DNA from: Gallionella sp.
GTDB lineage: Bacteria > Pseudomonadota > Gammaproteobacteria > Burkholderiales > Gallionellaceae
Assembly: GCA_030653355.1 (NCBI GenBank)
Contig: JAURZN010000144.1
Coordinates: forward strand, 1-34,174
DNA length: 34,174 nucleotides
Reading direction: 5' to 3'
The notes below the pieces were generated by a model. That model was given only the letters and a program-made list of their open reading frames with translations, ran no database searches and was not told the DNA's origin. The position numbers were made by a program, and so were the translations under genes. This document shows, piece by piece, positions 16,510 through 26,116 of the stretch. Position 1 is the stretch's first letter. The number at the start of each line of letters is the position of its first letter.

Positions 16510-18579
16510 ATGAATGTGTTGCTGGTTGAAGATGATATTGACATGAGGCAGCTGCTATGTTCGCTGCTCGAAATGCGCGGGCACACCGTGACGGCGGTGG
16601 TGGACGGTGAGGCAGGCTGGGAGGCTTATCAGAATCGCAAGTATCCCTTGGTTATTCTCGACTGGATTCTGCCCGGCATGAGCGGGCTGGAATTGTGCCG
16701 CATGATACGAAGCAGTCTGCAAGGGGCGCACAGCCTGATATTGATGGTGACCGCGTGCACCCATTCCGGTGATTTGCAACAGGTGCTTGCAGCGGGGGCC
16801 GATGATTATCTGGCAAAACCGTTCGATCCGGACATGTTCAACATCCGCCTGGCGATCGCGGAACACGGCGTTATCAGAATCAGAGAAAAAAGACTGGCTG
16901 AGGCTGAGCTTCGCACGGCCGCAGTGGCTCTGGAGGCACATAAAGGCATCATAATCACGGATGACAAGGCAAATATTATTCGCGTTAACCGGGCTTTTTC
17001 GGAAATAACCGGATACAGTTCCGTTGAAATGTTGGGGGAAAATCCGCGCATCATGCAATCGGGGCTGCATCCGAGGTCTTATTTCGTTGAAATGTGGCAA
17101 GAATTGCTGCACAACGACGTATGGGTGGGGGAAATCTGGGATAAACGCAAGAACGGCGAGATTTACCCGAGCTGGCTGACGATCACCGCCGTCAGGGACG
17201 AGTTGCAGGAAATCACAAACTACGTGGCGATTTTCAGTGATATCACCGCGCGTAAAAAAACGGAGCAGGAAATTCACCATCTGGCATTTTATGATGCGCT
17301 GACTGAGCTGCCCAATCGCCGCCTGTTTCAGGATCGTTTTTATGCCGCGCTGAATGCTTCTGAACGCCACAAGGATTTCGGCGCTGTGCTGTTCATCGAT
17401 ATGGACAAGTTTAAGTCGCTCAATGATACGCTGGGACACGATTATGGCGACTTGCTGCTGATCGAGGTGGGCGTGCGCATCAAATCCTGCATCCGTGAAA
17501 TGGATACTGTGGCAAGATACGGCGGAGACGAATTTGTCGTGCTGATTGAAGGCGTCAGCAAGAATCAGGATGATGCCGCAAACAAGGTCGCGCGGGTTGC
17601 TGAAAAAATTCGTGAATCACTGGCACGCCCTTATCAACTTAAAGAGCATCAGCATCGCAGTAGCCCGAGCATCGGCATCTGCCTGTATCACGGCAATGAT
17701 GCGTCTATGGCGGCTGTCATCGAACAGGCCGATATGGCGATGTACGAAGTTAAAAAATCGGGGCGAAATGCAATATGCTTTTTCGATCCTCTCATGCAGA
17801 GCAATGTGACCGATCACCATGATCTGGTGCGTAATTTACAGCAGTCCATCGAGCTCAATCAGCTGCAACTGCACTACCAGATACAGGTAGACAGCGGCAA
17901 ACACCCGCTGGGTGCAGAAGCCTTTTTGCGCTGGGACCATCCGGTTCATGGGTTGATGCTGCCGGGCAAGTTCATCCCGCTCGCCGAGGAGAGCACACTG
18001 ATACTCGCGATCGACCAGTGGGTACTGAAGACGGCCTGCCGGCAACTGGCCGCATGGAGCCGATGCAATAAAACACGCCATCTGACGCTGACCGTGAATA
18101 TCAGCGCGAAACAATTCGGACAGCCCGATTTCGTAAGCCTTGTTGCAAAGATCGTGCGGGAGCACGGGGTCAGTCCGGACTTGCTGAAATTGGAACTGTC
18201 CGAGCGGGTGTTGCTGGAAAATATGAACCGTTCCATGGACAAGATACGTGCCTTGAAGGAGCTGGGTATCCGATTGTCGATGGATAATTCCGGCACGGTG
18301 TTTTCATCGCTGTCTTATCTGTCGCAGATTTCATCAGACCAGCTCAAGATCAATCAGGATTTCGTTCAGGGGGTGACAGAAGCCGGAAATGACGCGCAGC
18401 TGGTCAGAACCATCGTCGGTCTGGCCAGATCCCTGGATATGGATATCTTTGCCGAAGGGGTGGAAACGGAAGCGCAGCGCGCCTTCCTTCAAACGCAGGA
18501 TTGCCGCACCTATCAGGGCTATCTGTTCGGCAGGCCGGTGGCGATTGAGCAGTTCGATGTAATGCTCGGGGAGTTATAA
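16510..18579 (+). CDS. Response regulator REC–PAS–GGDEF–EAL with degenerate EAL
   Basis: A 689-residue cytoplasmic protein. The receiver (1–120) has VEDD, Asp51 in VILDWILPG and Lys in YLAKPF. A PAS domain (about 140–260) precedes GGDEF with intact GGDEF at 338–342 and an RxxD inhibitory site (REMD). The EAL domain is eroded: EAF at 470–472, LELSER for the usual LELTES, DNSGTVFSS at 592 where DDFGTGYSS is expected, and KIN at 613–615 for KID. With the metal-binding Asp pair and loop 6 lost, I infer a cyclase whose EAL part is regulatory. The ATG at 16510 is preferred to a TTG at 16498 because receiver homology starts there and AAGG lies upstream. Confidence 0.92.
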   Translation: MNVLLVEDDIDMRQLLCSLLEMRGHTVTAVVDGEAGWEAYQNRKYPLVILDWILPGMSGLELCRMIRSSLQGAHSLILMVTACTHSGDLQQVLAAGADDYLAKPFDPDMFNIRLAIAEHGVIRIREKRLAEAELRTAAVALEAHKGIIITDDKANIIRVNRAFSEITGYSSVEMLGENPRIMQSGLHPRSYFVEMWQELLHNDVWVGEIWDKRKNGEIYPSWLTITAVRDELQEITNYVAIFSDITARKKTEQEIHHLAFYDALTELPNRRLFQDRFYAALNASERHKDFGAVLFIDMDKFKSLNDTLGHDYGDLLLIEVGVRIKSCIREMDTVARYGGDEFVVLIEGVSKNQDDAANKVARVAEKIRESLARPYQLKEHQHRSSPSIGICLYHGNDASMAAVIEQADMAMYEVKKSGRNAICFFDPLMQSNVTDHHDLVRNLQQSIELNQLQLHYQIQVDSGKHPLGAEAFLRWDHPVHGLMLPGKFIPLAEESTLILAIDQWVLKTACRQLAAWSRCNKTRHLTLTVNISAKQFGQPDFVSLVAKIVREHGVSPDLLKLELSERVLLENMNRSMDKIRALKELGIRLSMDNSGTVFSSLSYLSQISSDQLKINQDFVQGVTEAGNDAQLVRTIVGLARSLDMDIFAEGVETEAQRAFLQTQDCRTYQGYLFGRPVAIEQFDVMLGEL

Positions 18580-18621
18580 TTGGGCGTGTCATACTGACCT
18601 TTTCAGGTAATCCTGACTAAT

Positions 18622-18738
18622 ATGACACAAGACGCGCAATACCTGAAGCGGCCATGGTCGAAGAATGTCACGGCAATCCTCGTGCTTGCCCTGATTTATT
18701 TTCTGTCAGGACGGCTGGCGCTTGCTCGACCTAATTAA
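18622..18738 (+). pseudogene. N-terminal fragment of a MASE1 membrane sensor
   Basis: An ATG opens a 38-residue frame ending ILVLALIYFLSGRLAL, the start of a MASE1 membrane domain (relatives continue LLLAIPPGYATAVWPP). It breaks off right after GRLAL and runs out of frame into a histidine-kinase fragment, so a large internal deletion or recombination has joined two genes. Not functional. Confidence 0.6.
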
Positions 18739-18952
18739 CGAAGTCCTCGACTTGGCTAGAGTCGAGTCAGGCGAGGTAAAGTTGATGATTGAAGAGATCT
18801 ATCCGGTGGAGATCATCGCCGAGTGTTTGTCGTTGGTAAGTCCACTCATAGCCCAGAAGAATATTGTTGTCGAGAACCTTGTTAAAGCAGGTGTAGCCTT
18901 GGTTCGAGCGGATTATATGCGCCTCAAGCATGTGTTGATTAACCTGCTGTGA
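18722..18952 (+). pseudogene. Histidine kinase fragment (HisKA helix to start of ATPase)
   Basis: LLDLINEVLDLARVESGEVKL is the segment after the H-box of a HisKA domain, and ADYMRLKHVLINLL leads into the ATPase N-box. A stop comes exactly before the expected SNAIKY. The H-box histidine, N-box and G-boxes are all absent. This fragment is joined to the MASE1 remnant at about 18720. The stretch 18953–19112 downstream holds nothing recognisable. Confidence 0.75.
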
Positions 18953-19112
18953 GTTGTCAGAAAGCTGCCATTCATGAATAACGGATCAGTCTCGGGAACA
19001 GTCAGTCGCGATGGTCAGCAATCGTGCTGCCTGAATAATAGTGAAAATCATTTTTTAATTTGACTGCACGTAATTTTCTGACAAGCTGAATTTTATAGCC
19101 TAATATTTAGTC

Positions 19113-19130
19113 GTAGCTAAAACGTAGCTA
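19113..19130. repeat. 18-bp direct repeat, right copy
   Basis: This is identical in sequence and orientation to 11487–11504 (GTAGCTAAAACGTAGCTA), about 7.6 kb away. The flanks of the two copies differ. It lies in the gene-poor stretch 18953–19246. Confidence 0.75.
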
Positions 19131-19246
19131 CTGGATGAAAATCCGGCATGTTTTAATGCTTTTTGTGGCTTCCCAATAACTATTGCAGATAGTACAAGGC
19201 ATTGATTTAATTAAATTAAAAATTAAATATCATAAACAAGCATCGG

Positions 19247-19303
19247 ATCAGCAAGCCTGTGCCTGTCGATCAGTTCGAGGCGCTGCTGAGGCAGAGGGGT
19301 TGA
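19247..19303 (+). pseudogene. C-terminal tail of an EAL domain
   Basis: ISKPVPVDQFEALLRQRG followed by TGA is the characteristic end of an EAL protein (compare SKPVPIEQFESLL in the 8988 gene). Upstream is A/T-rich sequence without coding sense. It is an orphan end of a vanished gene. The remaining stretch 19304–19408 holds no recognisable feature. Confidence 0.7.
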
Positions 19304-19408
19304 CATGGAAAACATACCCCTGTGATGCAGCGATGAGCGATACAAGACGGCAGATGTTCTTTATACTTCGGTTGCGATAAAAACCTTATCAATCAGAGAC
19401 CATAGGGC

Positions 19409-22400
19409 ATGATGCAGATCAAAAAAGAAGCTGGACTATGGTTCGGGTTGCATGCCAGCCATCAGCAAGCAATGCGCCGTGCGGGTATCACGGTCGTACT
19501 GCTGACGCTGGCTATATTGCTGGTAAGCGCGCTTCCACCGCTGCCTGAAACGCGTGGCATCGCAGGTTACTTGCCGCTGCACACCTTGCTCGAAACCATC
19601 GCGATCATTATTGCAATGCTGGTATTCGCGGTAGGCTGGCATGCCTATCGCCGGGAATTATCCGGCAACTTGCTGCTGATTGCCTGCGCATTTCTCGGGG
19701 TGGGGATGCTGGATTTCACGCATACGATTTCCTACGCGGGTATGCCTGACTTTGTCACGCCAGGCAGCCCGGAGAAGGCGATAGCCTTCTGGCTGGCGGC
19801 GCGTACGCTGGCAGCGATTACACTGTTTGCGGTGGCTATTCTGCCCTGGCGACCGCTGGGATCCGCATTATTTCGTTATGTATTACTCGCCAGTGTGGTT
19901 GCAGTGGTCGGATGTCTGCACTGGCTGATGTTGTTTCACGCCTATCTGTTGCCACAGACTTTCGTCGACGGACAGGGGCTCACCCGCTTCAAAATCTATT
20001 ATGAATACGCGCTGATCGCGCTGAATCTGGCAACGGTATTTATTCTGTGGGTGCGCATGCGCAAACCACAGCCATTCGATGCGGCGGGATTGTTTGGCGC
20101 AGTCTGCGCGATGGCGTTGAGCGAGTATCTGTTTACGCTCTACGCCGAGGTAAGCGATATTTATAACTTGATGGGGCATCTGTACAAGCTGGTCTCCTAT
20201 CTGTTTCTTTATCGTGCGATCTTCGTCGTAGCCATAGAACGACCCTACCTTCAGCTGCAAGCCGCGCAAAACCAACTGCAAGCTACCATTAAAGCGATTC
20301 CTGATCTGCTGTTTGAGCTCGATCTGGAGGGGCGCTACCATGCGTATCACTCTCCCGGATCAGATTTGCAGCCTGCATTTGCCGACGCCTATATAGGCAA
20401 GACGATGCGCGAAGTGCTGCCGGCCGATGTCGCGCAGATCGGCATGTCAGCCTTGCAGGAGGCCTATGAAACCGGTTTTGCCAGGGGTGAATATCAATTA
20501 GAGTCACCCAAGGGGAAACGCTGGTTCGAGTTTTCAGGTAGTCGTAAATCTGTCGAACCCGGGCAGGAAACGCGTTTTGTCGTGCTGTCACGCGATATTA
20601 CCGAACGCAAGCAGATGGAGTTGGAGCTGGCTGAATCGCACACTCTGCTCAGAGCGGTAGTTGACGCAGCGCCGGAACGCATTTTCTGGAAAAACAATGA
20701 GCTGCGTTATATGGGCTGCAATCCCGCGTTTGCCGCCGATGCCGGTGCGCTGTCCCCTGATGAAGTTGTCGGCAAGGACGATTACCAGTTGGCCTGGAAA
20801 GCGCAGGCCGAAATTTATCGTGCCGATGACCGGCAGGTCATGGATACGGGTATCCCCAAACTTTTTTATGACGAGCCTACGACCTCATCTGACGGAAAAA
20901 TTACCTGGTTGCGCACTTCCAAGGTGCCGCTGCGTAATAAAGCCAACGAAACGATAGGCGTGCTGGGCCTTTATCAGGATATTACCGAGCAAAAACTGGA
21001 AAAAATCGTTCTGCAACAGAGCGAATACCACCTCAGGCAGGCGCAGCAGATCGCCCATATCGGTAGCTGGAGTTTAGACCTTGCCGGCAGATTGTTGTGG
21101 TCGGATGAGATGTATCAAATTTATGGCGTTGATCCCGGAACATTCACGCCCAATGCTGATAATTTCCTCAAGTTGATACACGCCGATGACCAGTCTGCCA
21201 TGCAGGAGTGGATCGCAGCCTGTGCATCAGGCCGGAAGCCGGGCGCTCTGGAGTTCCGTGTCTGGCGGGAGGGCACGATCCACTATATCGTCGGGCAGGG
21301 TGAGCTGATGCTGGATGCCGATGGAAAACCGGACTATATGGCGGGAACCGCGCAGGATATTACTGAGCGCAAACGAACCGAGGAGTCTCTGTTCACGCTT
21401 TCCTTTGCCATGGAACAAAGTCCCAATTCCATCGTGATCACCGCGCTTGATGGACGCATCGAGTATGTCAATTCAACCTTCAGCAGAGTAACCGGATACA
21501 GTCTGGATGAGGTGTTCGGCAAAAATCCGCGCATCCAGCAGTCAGGCAAGACATCCAGAGAAACGTATGTTGACATGTGGTCGCATCTGACGGGTGGTGA
21601 ACCCTGGCAGGGCGAACTGGTTAACTGCCGCAAGGATGGCAGCGAATATATCGAAGCCGTACAGATATCGCCGGTGAGGCAGGTTAGCGGCAGGGTTACC
21701 AATTATCTGGCGGTGAAGCAGGATATCACCGAGAAAAAGAAGGCTGAAGAACGCATTGAAAGGTTGGCACATTTCGATCAGCTTACGGGCCTGCCTAATC
21801 GCAGCATGTTGAATGCGCGTTTCAAATTTGCGCTCAGCCTGGCGCAACGCAGTGGCGAGCAACTGGCGTTGATGTTCCTCGATCTGGACCGGTTCAAAAA
21901 TATCAACGACACGCTGGGACATGCCATCGGCGATCAATTATTGATGGAGGTGGCAAGGCGGCTGAAGGCAACCTTGCGCGATGAAGACACGGTGTCGCGT
22001 CTGGGTGGTGATGAATTTATCATTGTCTTGCCCGGCATCGATGCGAACGGTGCGGCGCATGTGGCGAGCAAGCTGCTCGAAGCCGTATCGCTATCCTGGC
22101 AAGTCGAGCAGCATGAGTTGATTGCGACACCCTCGATAGGCATTGCGATCTATCCGGACGATGGCAAGGATTTCGAGACCTTGTCCAAGCATGCGGATGC
22201 AGCCATGTACCGCGTCAAGCAGGAAGGGCGTAACGATTTCCGTTTTTTTACGCCGGAAATGCAGGCCAGTTCCGTGCGCAGCATGCAACTGGCGAATGCG
22301 TTGCGTTACGCATTGTCGCGCAACGAATTGTTTTTACACTACCAGCCGCAACTAGCGATACAGGATGGACGTGTCGTCGGCGCGGAAGCCTTGCTGCGCT

Positions 22401-23044
22401 GGCGGCATCCTGAATTGGGCATGATTTCTCCCGCTGAATTTATTCCCATCGCCGAAGATGGCGGGCAGATCATCCAGATAGGCGAGTGGGTGTTGCGCAC
22501 GGCGGTCAGACAGTTGAAGGACTGGATGGACAGCGGGTTACCGCCGATGGTGATGGCCGTTAATTTGTCTGCGGTGCAGTTTCATCAGGCCAATATGATA
22601 GAACGGGTGAACGGCATACTCGATGAGGTGGGGCTGCCGCACGAATATCTGGAATTGGAACTGACCGAAGCCGTAGCGATGAAGAACCCTCGGGCTGCGA
22701 TCGCGGTCATGGACAAGTTGTATGAAAGCGGCATCCGTATGTCCATCGATGATTTTGGCACCGGCTATTCTTCATTGAGCTATTTGAAAAAGTTCAAGGT
22801 ATCCAAGTTGAAGATAGATCAATCCTTCGTGCGTGATATTACCGATGATCCGGAAGACAAGGCGATTGTTACCGCCATCATCAACATGTCCAGCAGCCTG
22901 GGCATCCGCACGATAGCCGAGGGCGTGGAGACATCCGGGCAATTGGCTTTTCTGCGTTTACAAGGGTGCGATGAGGTGCAGGGCTATTATTTCAGCAAGC
23001 CACTGCTGGCGGAGCAATTCGAGGCGTTTGCAAGAAATAACTGA
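19409..23044 (+). CDS. MASE3–PAS(x4)–GGDEF–EAL c-di-GMP enzyme
   Basis: A 1211-residue membrane signalling protein. The N-terminal 270 residues form a MASE3 sensor with about seven hydrophobic segments and the hallmark GMLDFTHTISYAGMPDF. Four PAS/PAC units follow (about 285–400, 410–530, 540–660 and 665–790), several ending in DITE(R/Q)K. GGDEF is intact at 866–870 with an RxxD inhibitory site (RDED). EAL is intact at 993–995, with LELTEA, DDFGTGYSS at 1114 and LKIDQSFV. Both catalytic domains should be functional, so net output depends on PAS or membrane input. The start could be either of two adjacent ATGs (19409 or 19412). It is the last of the c-di-GMP cluster and faces the TonB receptor gene tail to tail. 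Confidence 0.94.
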   Translation: MMQIKKEAGLWFGLHASHQQAMRRAGITVVLLTLAILLVSALPPLPETRGIAGYLPLHTLLETIAIIIAMLVFAVGWHAYRRELSGNLLLIACAFLGVGMLDFTHTISYAGMPDFVTPGSPEKAIAFWLAARTLAAITLFAVAILPWRPLGSALFRYVLLASVVAVVGCLHWLMLFHAYLLPQTFVDGQGLTRFKIYYEYALIALNLATVFILWVRMRKPQPFDAAGLFGAVCAMALSEYLFTLYAEVSDIYNLMGHLYKLVSYLFLYRAIFVVAIERPYLQLQAAQNQLQATIKAIPDLLFELDLEGRYHAYHSPGSDLQPAFADAYIGKTMREVLPADVAQIGMSALQEAYETGFARGEYQLESPKGKRWFEFSGSRKSVEPGQETRFVVLSRDITERKQMELELAESHTLLRAVVDAAPERIFWKNNELRYMGCNPAFAADAGALSPDEVVGKDDYQLAWKAQAEIYRADDRQVMDTGIPKLFYDEPTTSSDGKITWLRTSKVPLRNKANETIGVLGLYQDITEQKLEKIVLQQSEYHLRQAQQIAHIGSWSLDLAGRLLWSDEMYQIYGVDPGTFTPNADNFLKLIHADDQSAMQEWIAACASGRKPGALEFRVWREGTIHYIVGQGELMLDADGKPDYMAGTAQDITERKRTEESLFTLSFAMEQSPNSIVITALDGRIEYVNSTFSRVTGYSLDEVFGKNPRIQQSGKTSRETYVDMWSHLTGGEPWQGELVNCRKDGSEYIEAVQISPVRQVSGRVTNYLAVKQDITEKKKAEERIERLAHFDQLTGLPNRSMLNARFKFALSLAQRSGEQLALMFLDLDRFKNINDTLGHAIGDQLLMEVARRLKATLRDEDTVSRLGGDEFIIVLPGIDANGAAHVASKLLEAVSLSWQVEQHELIATPSIGIAIYPDDGKDFETLSKHADAAMYRVKQEGRNDFRFFTPEMQASSVRSMQLANALRYALSRNELFLHYQPQLAIQDGRVVGAEALLRWRHPELGMISPAEFIPIAEDGGQIIQIGEWVLRTAVRQLKDWMDSGLPPMVMAVNLSAVQFHQANMIERVNGILDEVGLPHEYLELELTEAVAMKNPRAAIAVMDKLYESGIRMSIDDFGTGYSSLSYLKKFKVSKLKIDQSFVRDITDDPEDKAIVTAIINMSSSLGIRTIAEGVETSGQLAFLRLQGCDEVQGYYFSKPLLAEQFEAFARNN

Positions 23045-23122
23045 GGCAACGTGAGCAATTCATCCCAAATAATCCATTAGGCCGGTATGACGCAGTTTTT
23101 TCTAATGAACTATCTGGGTTTA

Positions 23123-25189
23123 TCAAAGATTATGCTGAAGCTGGAGGTAGAAGGCACGTCCGGGCAGCGGCAGATCGGAATACATGCCTGCCGATTTAAA
23201 GGTTGGTTCTCTGGCATCCGTATTGAGCAGATTCATCACTTTTGCGCTCACCTCCCAACCGTTGACGAGTTTTTCGCGCCGTAAGGTTAAATCTACCGTG
23301 GTGTAATCCGGAATCAGCGGGCGGGTGTCGCCCGGCTCACGCATGCGTCCTGCTACATGATTTATTGTGACACCGGACTGCCATAGCGGCATGAAACGCC
23401 AGTCCGCCCGGGCGAACAGCCGTTGATGTGGCGCCAGCCCCGCATCCTGTCCGGTGGCCGCATCCTTCGAGCGCTGCACTGAAACATTGCCCGTCAGGCG
23501 CAGGTTGCGATCCGCCTCGAAAGTTGCCTCGAATTCAAAGCCGCGGCCGTTTTTTCCGCCACTGTTCAGATACGATGCGCCTACGGGCAAAATAATGTTG
23601 CGCATGTGGTACTGGAAAAAATTCAGACTGGTTTTCAGCTTGTTCACCGGCTGCCATAAAAACCCCAGTTCATCCGTGGTGATGGTCTCAGGTTTGAGAC
23701 GGGAATTGCCGATGGTCACAGGGTTGTTGATGTTGTACAGTTCAGTGAAGGAAGGCGCCCGGAATGCCGTGCCATGCATGGCTTTGATCACGATATTGTA
23801 GGAGGCATCCCACACCAGCGCGATGCGCGGATTGGTGGTGTCGCCGAAGTCGGAATAATGGTCATGCCGCACGCCCGCCGTCAGCGTCCAGTCCCTCGCG
23901 AAACTATATTCGTCTTGGGCGAAAGCAAAGGTGACGCTGCGTTTGTGCGGCAGCAAGAACACCAGCGCCGGATTGCCGCTTGCATCGATCACGCCGGGCA
24001 GCGGCGCAAAATTCGCATCGAAATTTTTGAATTCCTGCGTCTGGTATAAATCGTCCACACGATGTCCTGTGCCTGCGCGTAGGAGATGTTGTTCAAAACC
24101 GGTATAGACGGCGGTCACGCTGGCATGGGTGTGCTGCTCGGCGTGTCCGGGATTGCCGATCATGCCATTGGGGAACGCACCGCCAAATGCACCCGCTGGA
24201 AACAAGGTGTAGGCAGGATTGGCGGGATTACTCTTGATGTCGTAATAACCCGCTACTGCGGACACGTCCCAGTTGGGCGACCAGCCGGTTTTTTCATAGC
24301 TCGCATCCAGATACAGTCTGGACTCGGGAATGCGCGCGTTGGGATCCAGCGCCGCCGCGAGCCCTGCGCCACTGCCCAGTTCCCGTTGTTGATAACCCGA
24401 CCTCAAACGCCATGCCCCATAGGACAGGTCGGCGCGTGCATCGATCGACTTGTTTTGTGCATTGACAGGTCCGGGTGCGAGCGACGCTTTTGTGCCGAAA
24501 ATTGCATCCCAGGCCGTTTGGGCATCTTTCTGAATGATACCCTTCTGGCCATTGGTATTGCTCGCACCGAGATAGAACGCGGCGTCCAGTTCCCACAGTT
24601 TTCCGCCATGCTGTATCCACGCCTCGCGTGTGTTGAAGCTGCCGATACGTGCGCCGTATTCGCTGCCCTTGATGTCCGCCGCCGTCCTGGTAATAACGTT
24701 AATTACTCCGGAGAAGGCATCTGCGCCATACAGCGCCGATCCCGGCCCGCGTATCACTTCGATGCGCGCTACATTCTCAAGCGGCATGCCGCCCCACATC
24801 TGGCTGCGATCACCGGCAAACACATTGGTGATCGGCATGCCATTAACCAGCATCAACACTTCCGAATTGCGGGTGGTATGAATGCCACGAAAGCTGTAAA
24901 TCGGACCCGAGGCGATATTGTTCATGGAAACATGCAGTCCGGGAACCGACTCCAGAACCTGTTCCAGTCCGGTTGCCCCCATGGCCTTGATATCCTGTGC
25001 GGTGATAACAGTTGCACTGGAAGGTGCGCGGGTAATGGCTTGCCGGCCACCGGTGGCGATGCTGACGGTGGAATTATCTCCGTAGATCAGTGCTAGGTCT
25101 TCCTCTTCGGAAGGCAGTGCGGTGGCGGAACCTGTCCAGGCTAAAGACAGCATTACGCAAATTGTCAGGCGACGAATGCTCGGTTGCAT
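23123..25189 (-). CDS. TonB-dependent outer-membrane receptor
   Basis: A 688-residue receptor with signal peptide (cleavage about residue 25, ATALPSEEE). The motif EEEDLALIYGDNSTVSIATGG includes a likely TonB box, followed by a plug domain (about 50–170: PSSATVITAQDIKAMG, VPGLHVSMN, RGPGSALYGADAFSGVINVITR) and a 22-strand barrel. The end is FYLQLQHNL with a terminal hydrophobic pattern suited to BAM insertion. GGGGGAG precedes the ATG. The ligand is not readable: siderophores, metals and vitamins are all possible. It follows the TPP/citrate-synthase-like operon on the same strand after a 114-base gap with its own candidate leader hairpin, so separate transcription is likely. Confidence 0.94.
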   Translation of the reverse strand: MQPSIRRLTICVMLSLAWTGSATALPSEEEDLALIYGDNSTVSIATGGRQAITRAPSSATVITAQDIKAMGATGLEQVLESVPGLHVSMNNIASGPIYSFRGIHTTRNSEVLMLVNGMPITNVFAGDRSQMWGGMPLENVARIEVIRGPGSALYGADAFSGVINVITRTAADIKGSEYGARIGSFNTREAWIQHGGKLWELDAAFYLGASNTNGQKGIIQKDAQTAWDAIFGTKASLAPGPVNAQNKSIDARADLSYGAWRLRSGYQQRELGSGAGLAAALDPNARIPESRLYLDASYEKTGWSPNWDVSAVAGYYDIKSNPANPAYTLFPAGAFGGAFPNGMIGNPGHAEQHTHASVTAVYTGFEQHLLRAGTGHRVDDLYQTQEFKNFDANFAPLPGVIDASGNPALVFLLPHKRSVTFAFAQDEYSFARDWTLTAGVRHDHYSDFGDTTNPRIALVWDASYNIVIKAMHGTAFRAPSFTELYNINNPVTIGNSRLKPETITTDELGFLWQPVNKLKTSLNFFQYHMRNIILPVGASYLNSGGKNGRGFEFEATFEADRNLRLTGNVSVQRSKDAATGQDAGLAPHQRLFARADWRFMPLWQSGVTINHVAGRMREPGDTRPLIPDYTTVDLTLRREKLVNGWEVSAKVMNLLNTDAREPTFKSAGMYSDLPLPGRAFYLQLQHNL

Positions 25190-25234
25190 AGTGGTACTCC
25201 CCCGGTGATATCAAACAACATCTTGTTATTGTCT

Positions 25235-25250
25235 GCCGATGAAAATCGGC
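25235..25250 (-). promoter_or_regulatory. Leader hairpin upstream of TonB receptor gene
   Basis: A perfect 6-base stem GCCGAT/ATCGGC with a 4-base loop lies 46 bases before the receptor start on its strand. A possible -10 (TATACT near 25281) is upstream. It could stabilise the leader or bind a regulator; the sequence gives no specific function. Confidence 0.35.
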
Positions 25251-25303
25251 GCCTCAGTATGTCTGGTTTCTGGAAAAGTATACAACACTGGCAGGCGGGT
25301 TAC

Positions 25304-26116
25304 TCAAGGTATTATATTGCGCCAAGTCCGTTGCCCTATGCCTTCGTAGGCAATTTCACCGCATGGTGTGGGGAAAAGCGTTCCTTCAGGTTTTTCCGCC
25401 GCTTCCAGCCAGCATGGCGGCATTCCTGCGAGGAACATCGGAACGAGAAAAATATGAAACTCCCTCGGTGTCAGCCCTAAATCGGCCGCCAGGGAGGCTA
25501 TCATGCCAGCATAATTCATGCGTAAATTGGGTTTGCCCATCTCCAGCAGGATTATTTCGACCTCGAACGCCATCTTGAAATGTTGTCCTTGATCCAGCCC
25601 CTGTTCCCTGGCAAGACTGGCGAGCCACGGCAGGCGTTCGTCGCAGGAATCGATAGGGCGGCCATAGCCGTAAATGTACTTTGACTTTAGTTCTTCGTCC
25701 ATGAAGTCGCGCAGTGTCTGGCCAAAAGCGACCGCTTTTCCGGCGCGCAGGAAAAAGTCGATGGCGCGCAGGCCGGGGCCGCCGCCATAGATGCGTGCCT
25801 CAGAAACCGCCATTGCGGCGGCCAAGCCCAATGCCGGTGTACTTCGACTGCTTCCGGCGAGGGCGGCGACGCGGTTGTTCCAGATGCGCGCATCGGGATA
25901 GCTGGTGATTACCCAGATACCATGAAGCAGTTTGACTTGTTCGGGGGTATAACGGCGCCCGGTGATGCCGAACAGATACAGTTCCAGCCAGTCGGCATCG
26001 TGCAAGCCCTGATGCAGGTCGAGGCCGCGAAACACCGCGCGCGTACCCGGCCAGCACGCGCCGACTCTGGTGCGCAGGACGCCGATATGGGCCGCCAATA
26101 ATTCGGGGCCGTTCAT
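25304..26116 (-). CDS. Citrate synthase-fold protein, catalytic residues replaced (subunit B)
   Basis: A 270-residue protein with the citrate synthase/citryl-CoA lyase architecture: LHGIWVITSYPDARIWNNRVAALAGS, then a small-domain segment, then LAADLGLTPREF and a Trp-containing tail. Positions normally catalytic have changed by alignment by eye. HGG is YGG (Y110), GFGHP is GYGRP (R153) and the NVDG Asp is Ala in MNYAG (A203). Its ATG overlaps the TGA of the next gene upstream (ATGA), so it is co-translated with the sister protein at 26113. A heteromer with that protein, or a regulatory or altered-chemistry enzyme, is the natural reading. No symbol can be given. A longer frame upstream of 26116 exists but overlaps the sister gene and is not homologous. 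Confidence 0.78.
   Translation of the reverse strand: MNGPELLAAHIGVLRTRVGACWPGTRAVFRGLDLHQGLHDADWLELYLFGITGRRYTPEQVKLLHGIWVITSYPDARIWNNRVAALAGSSRSTPALGLAAAMAVSEARIYGGGPGLRAIDFFLRAGKAVAFGQTLRDFMDEELKSKYIYGYGRPIDSCDERLPWLASLAREQGLDQGQHFKMAFEVEIILLEMGKPNLRMNYAGMIASLAADLGLTPREFHIFLVPMFLAGMPPCWLEAAEKPEGTLFPTPCGEIAYEGIGQRTWRNIIP

Noticed and set aside
24086-25096. 336-residue plus-strand frame opposite the TonB receptor
   Set aside because: Shadow of the receptor gene; no motifs and no ribosome site.
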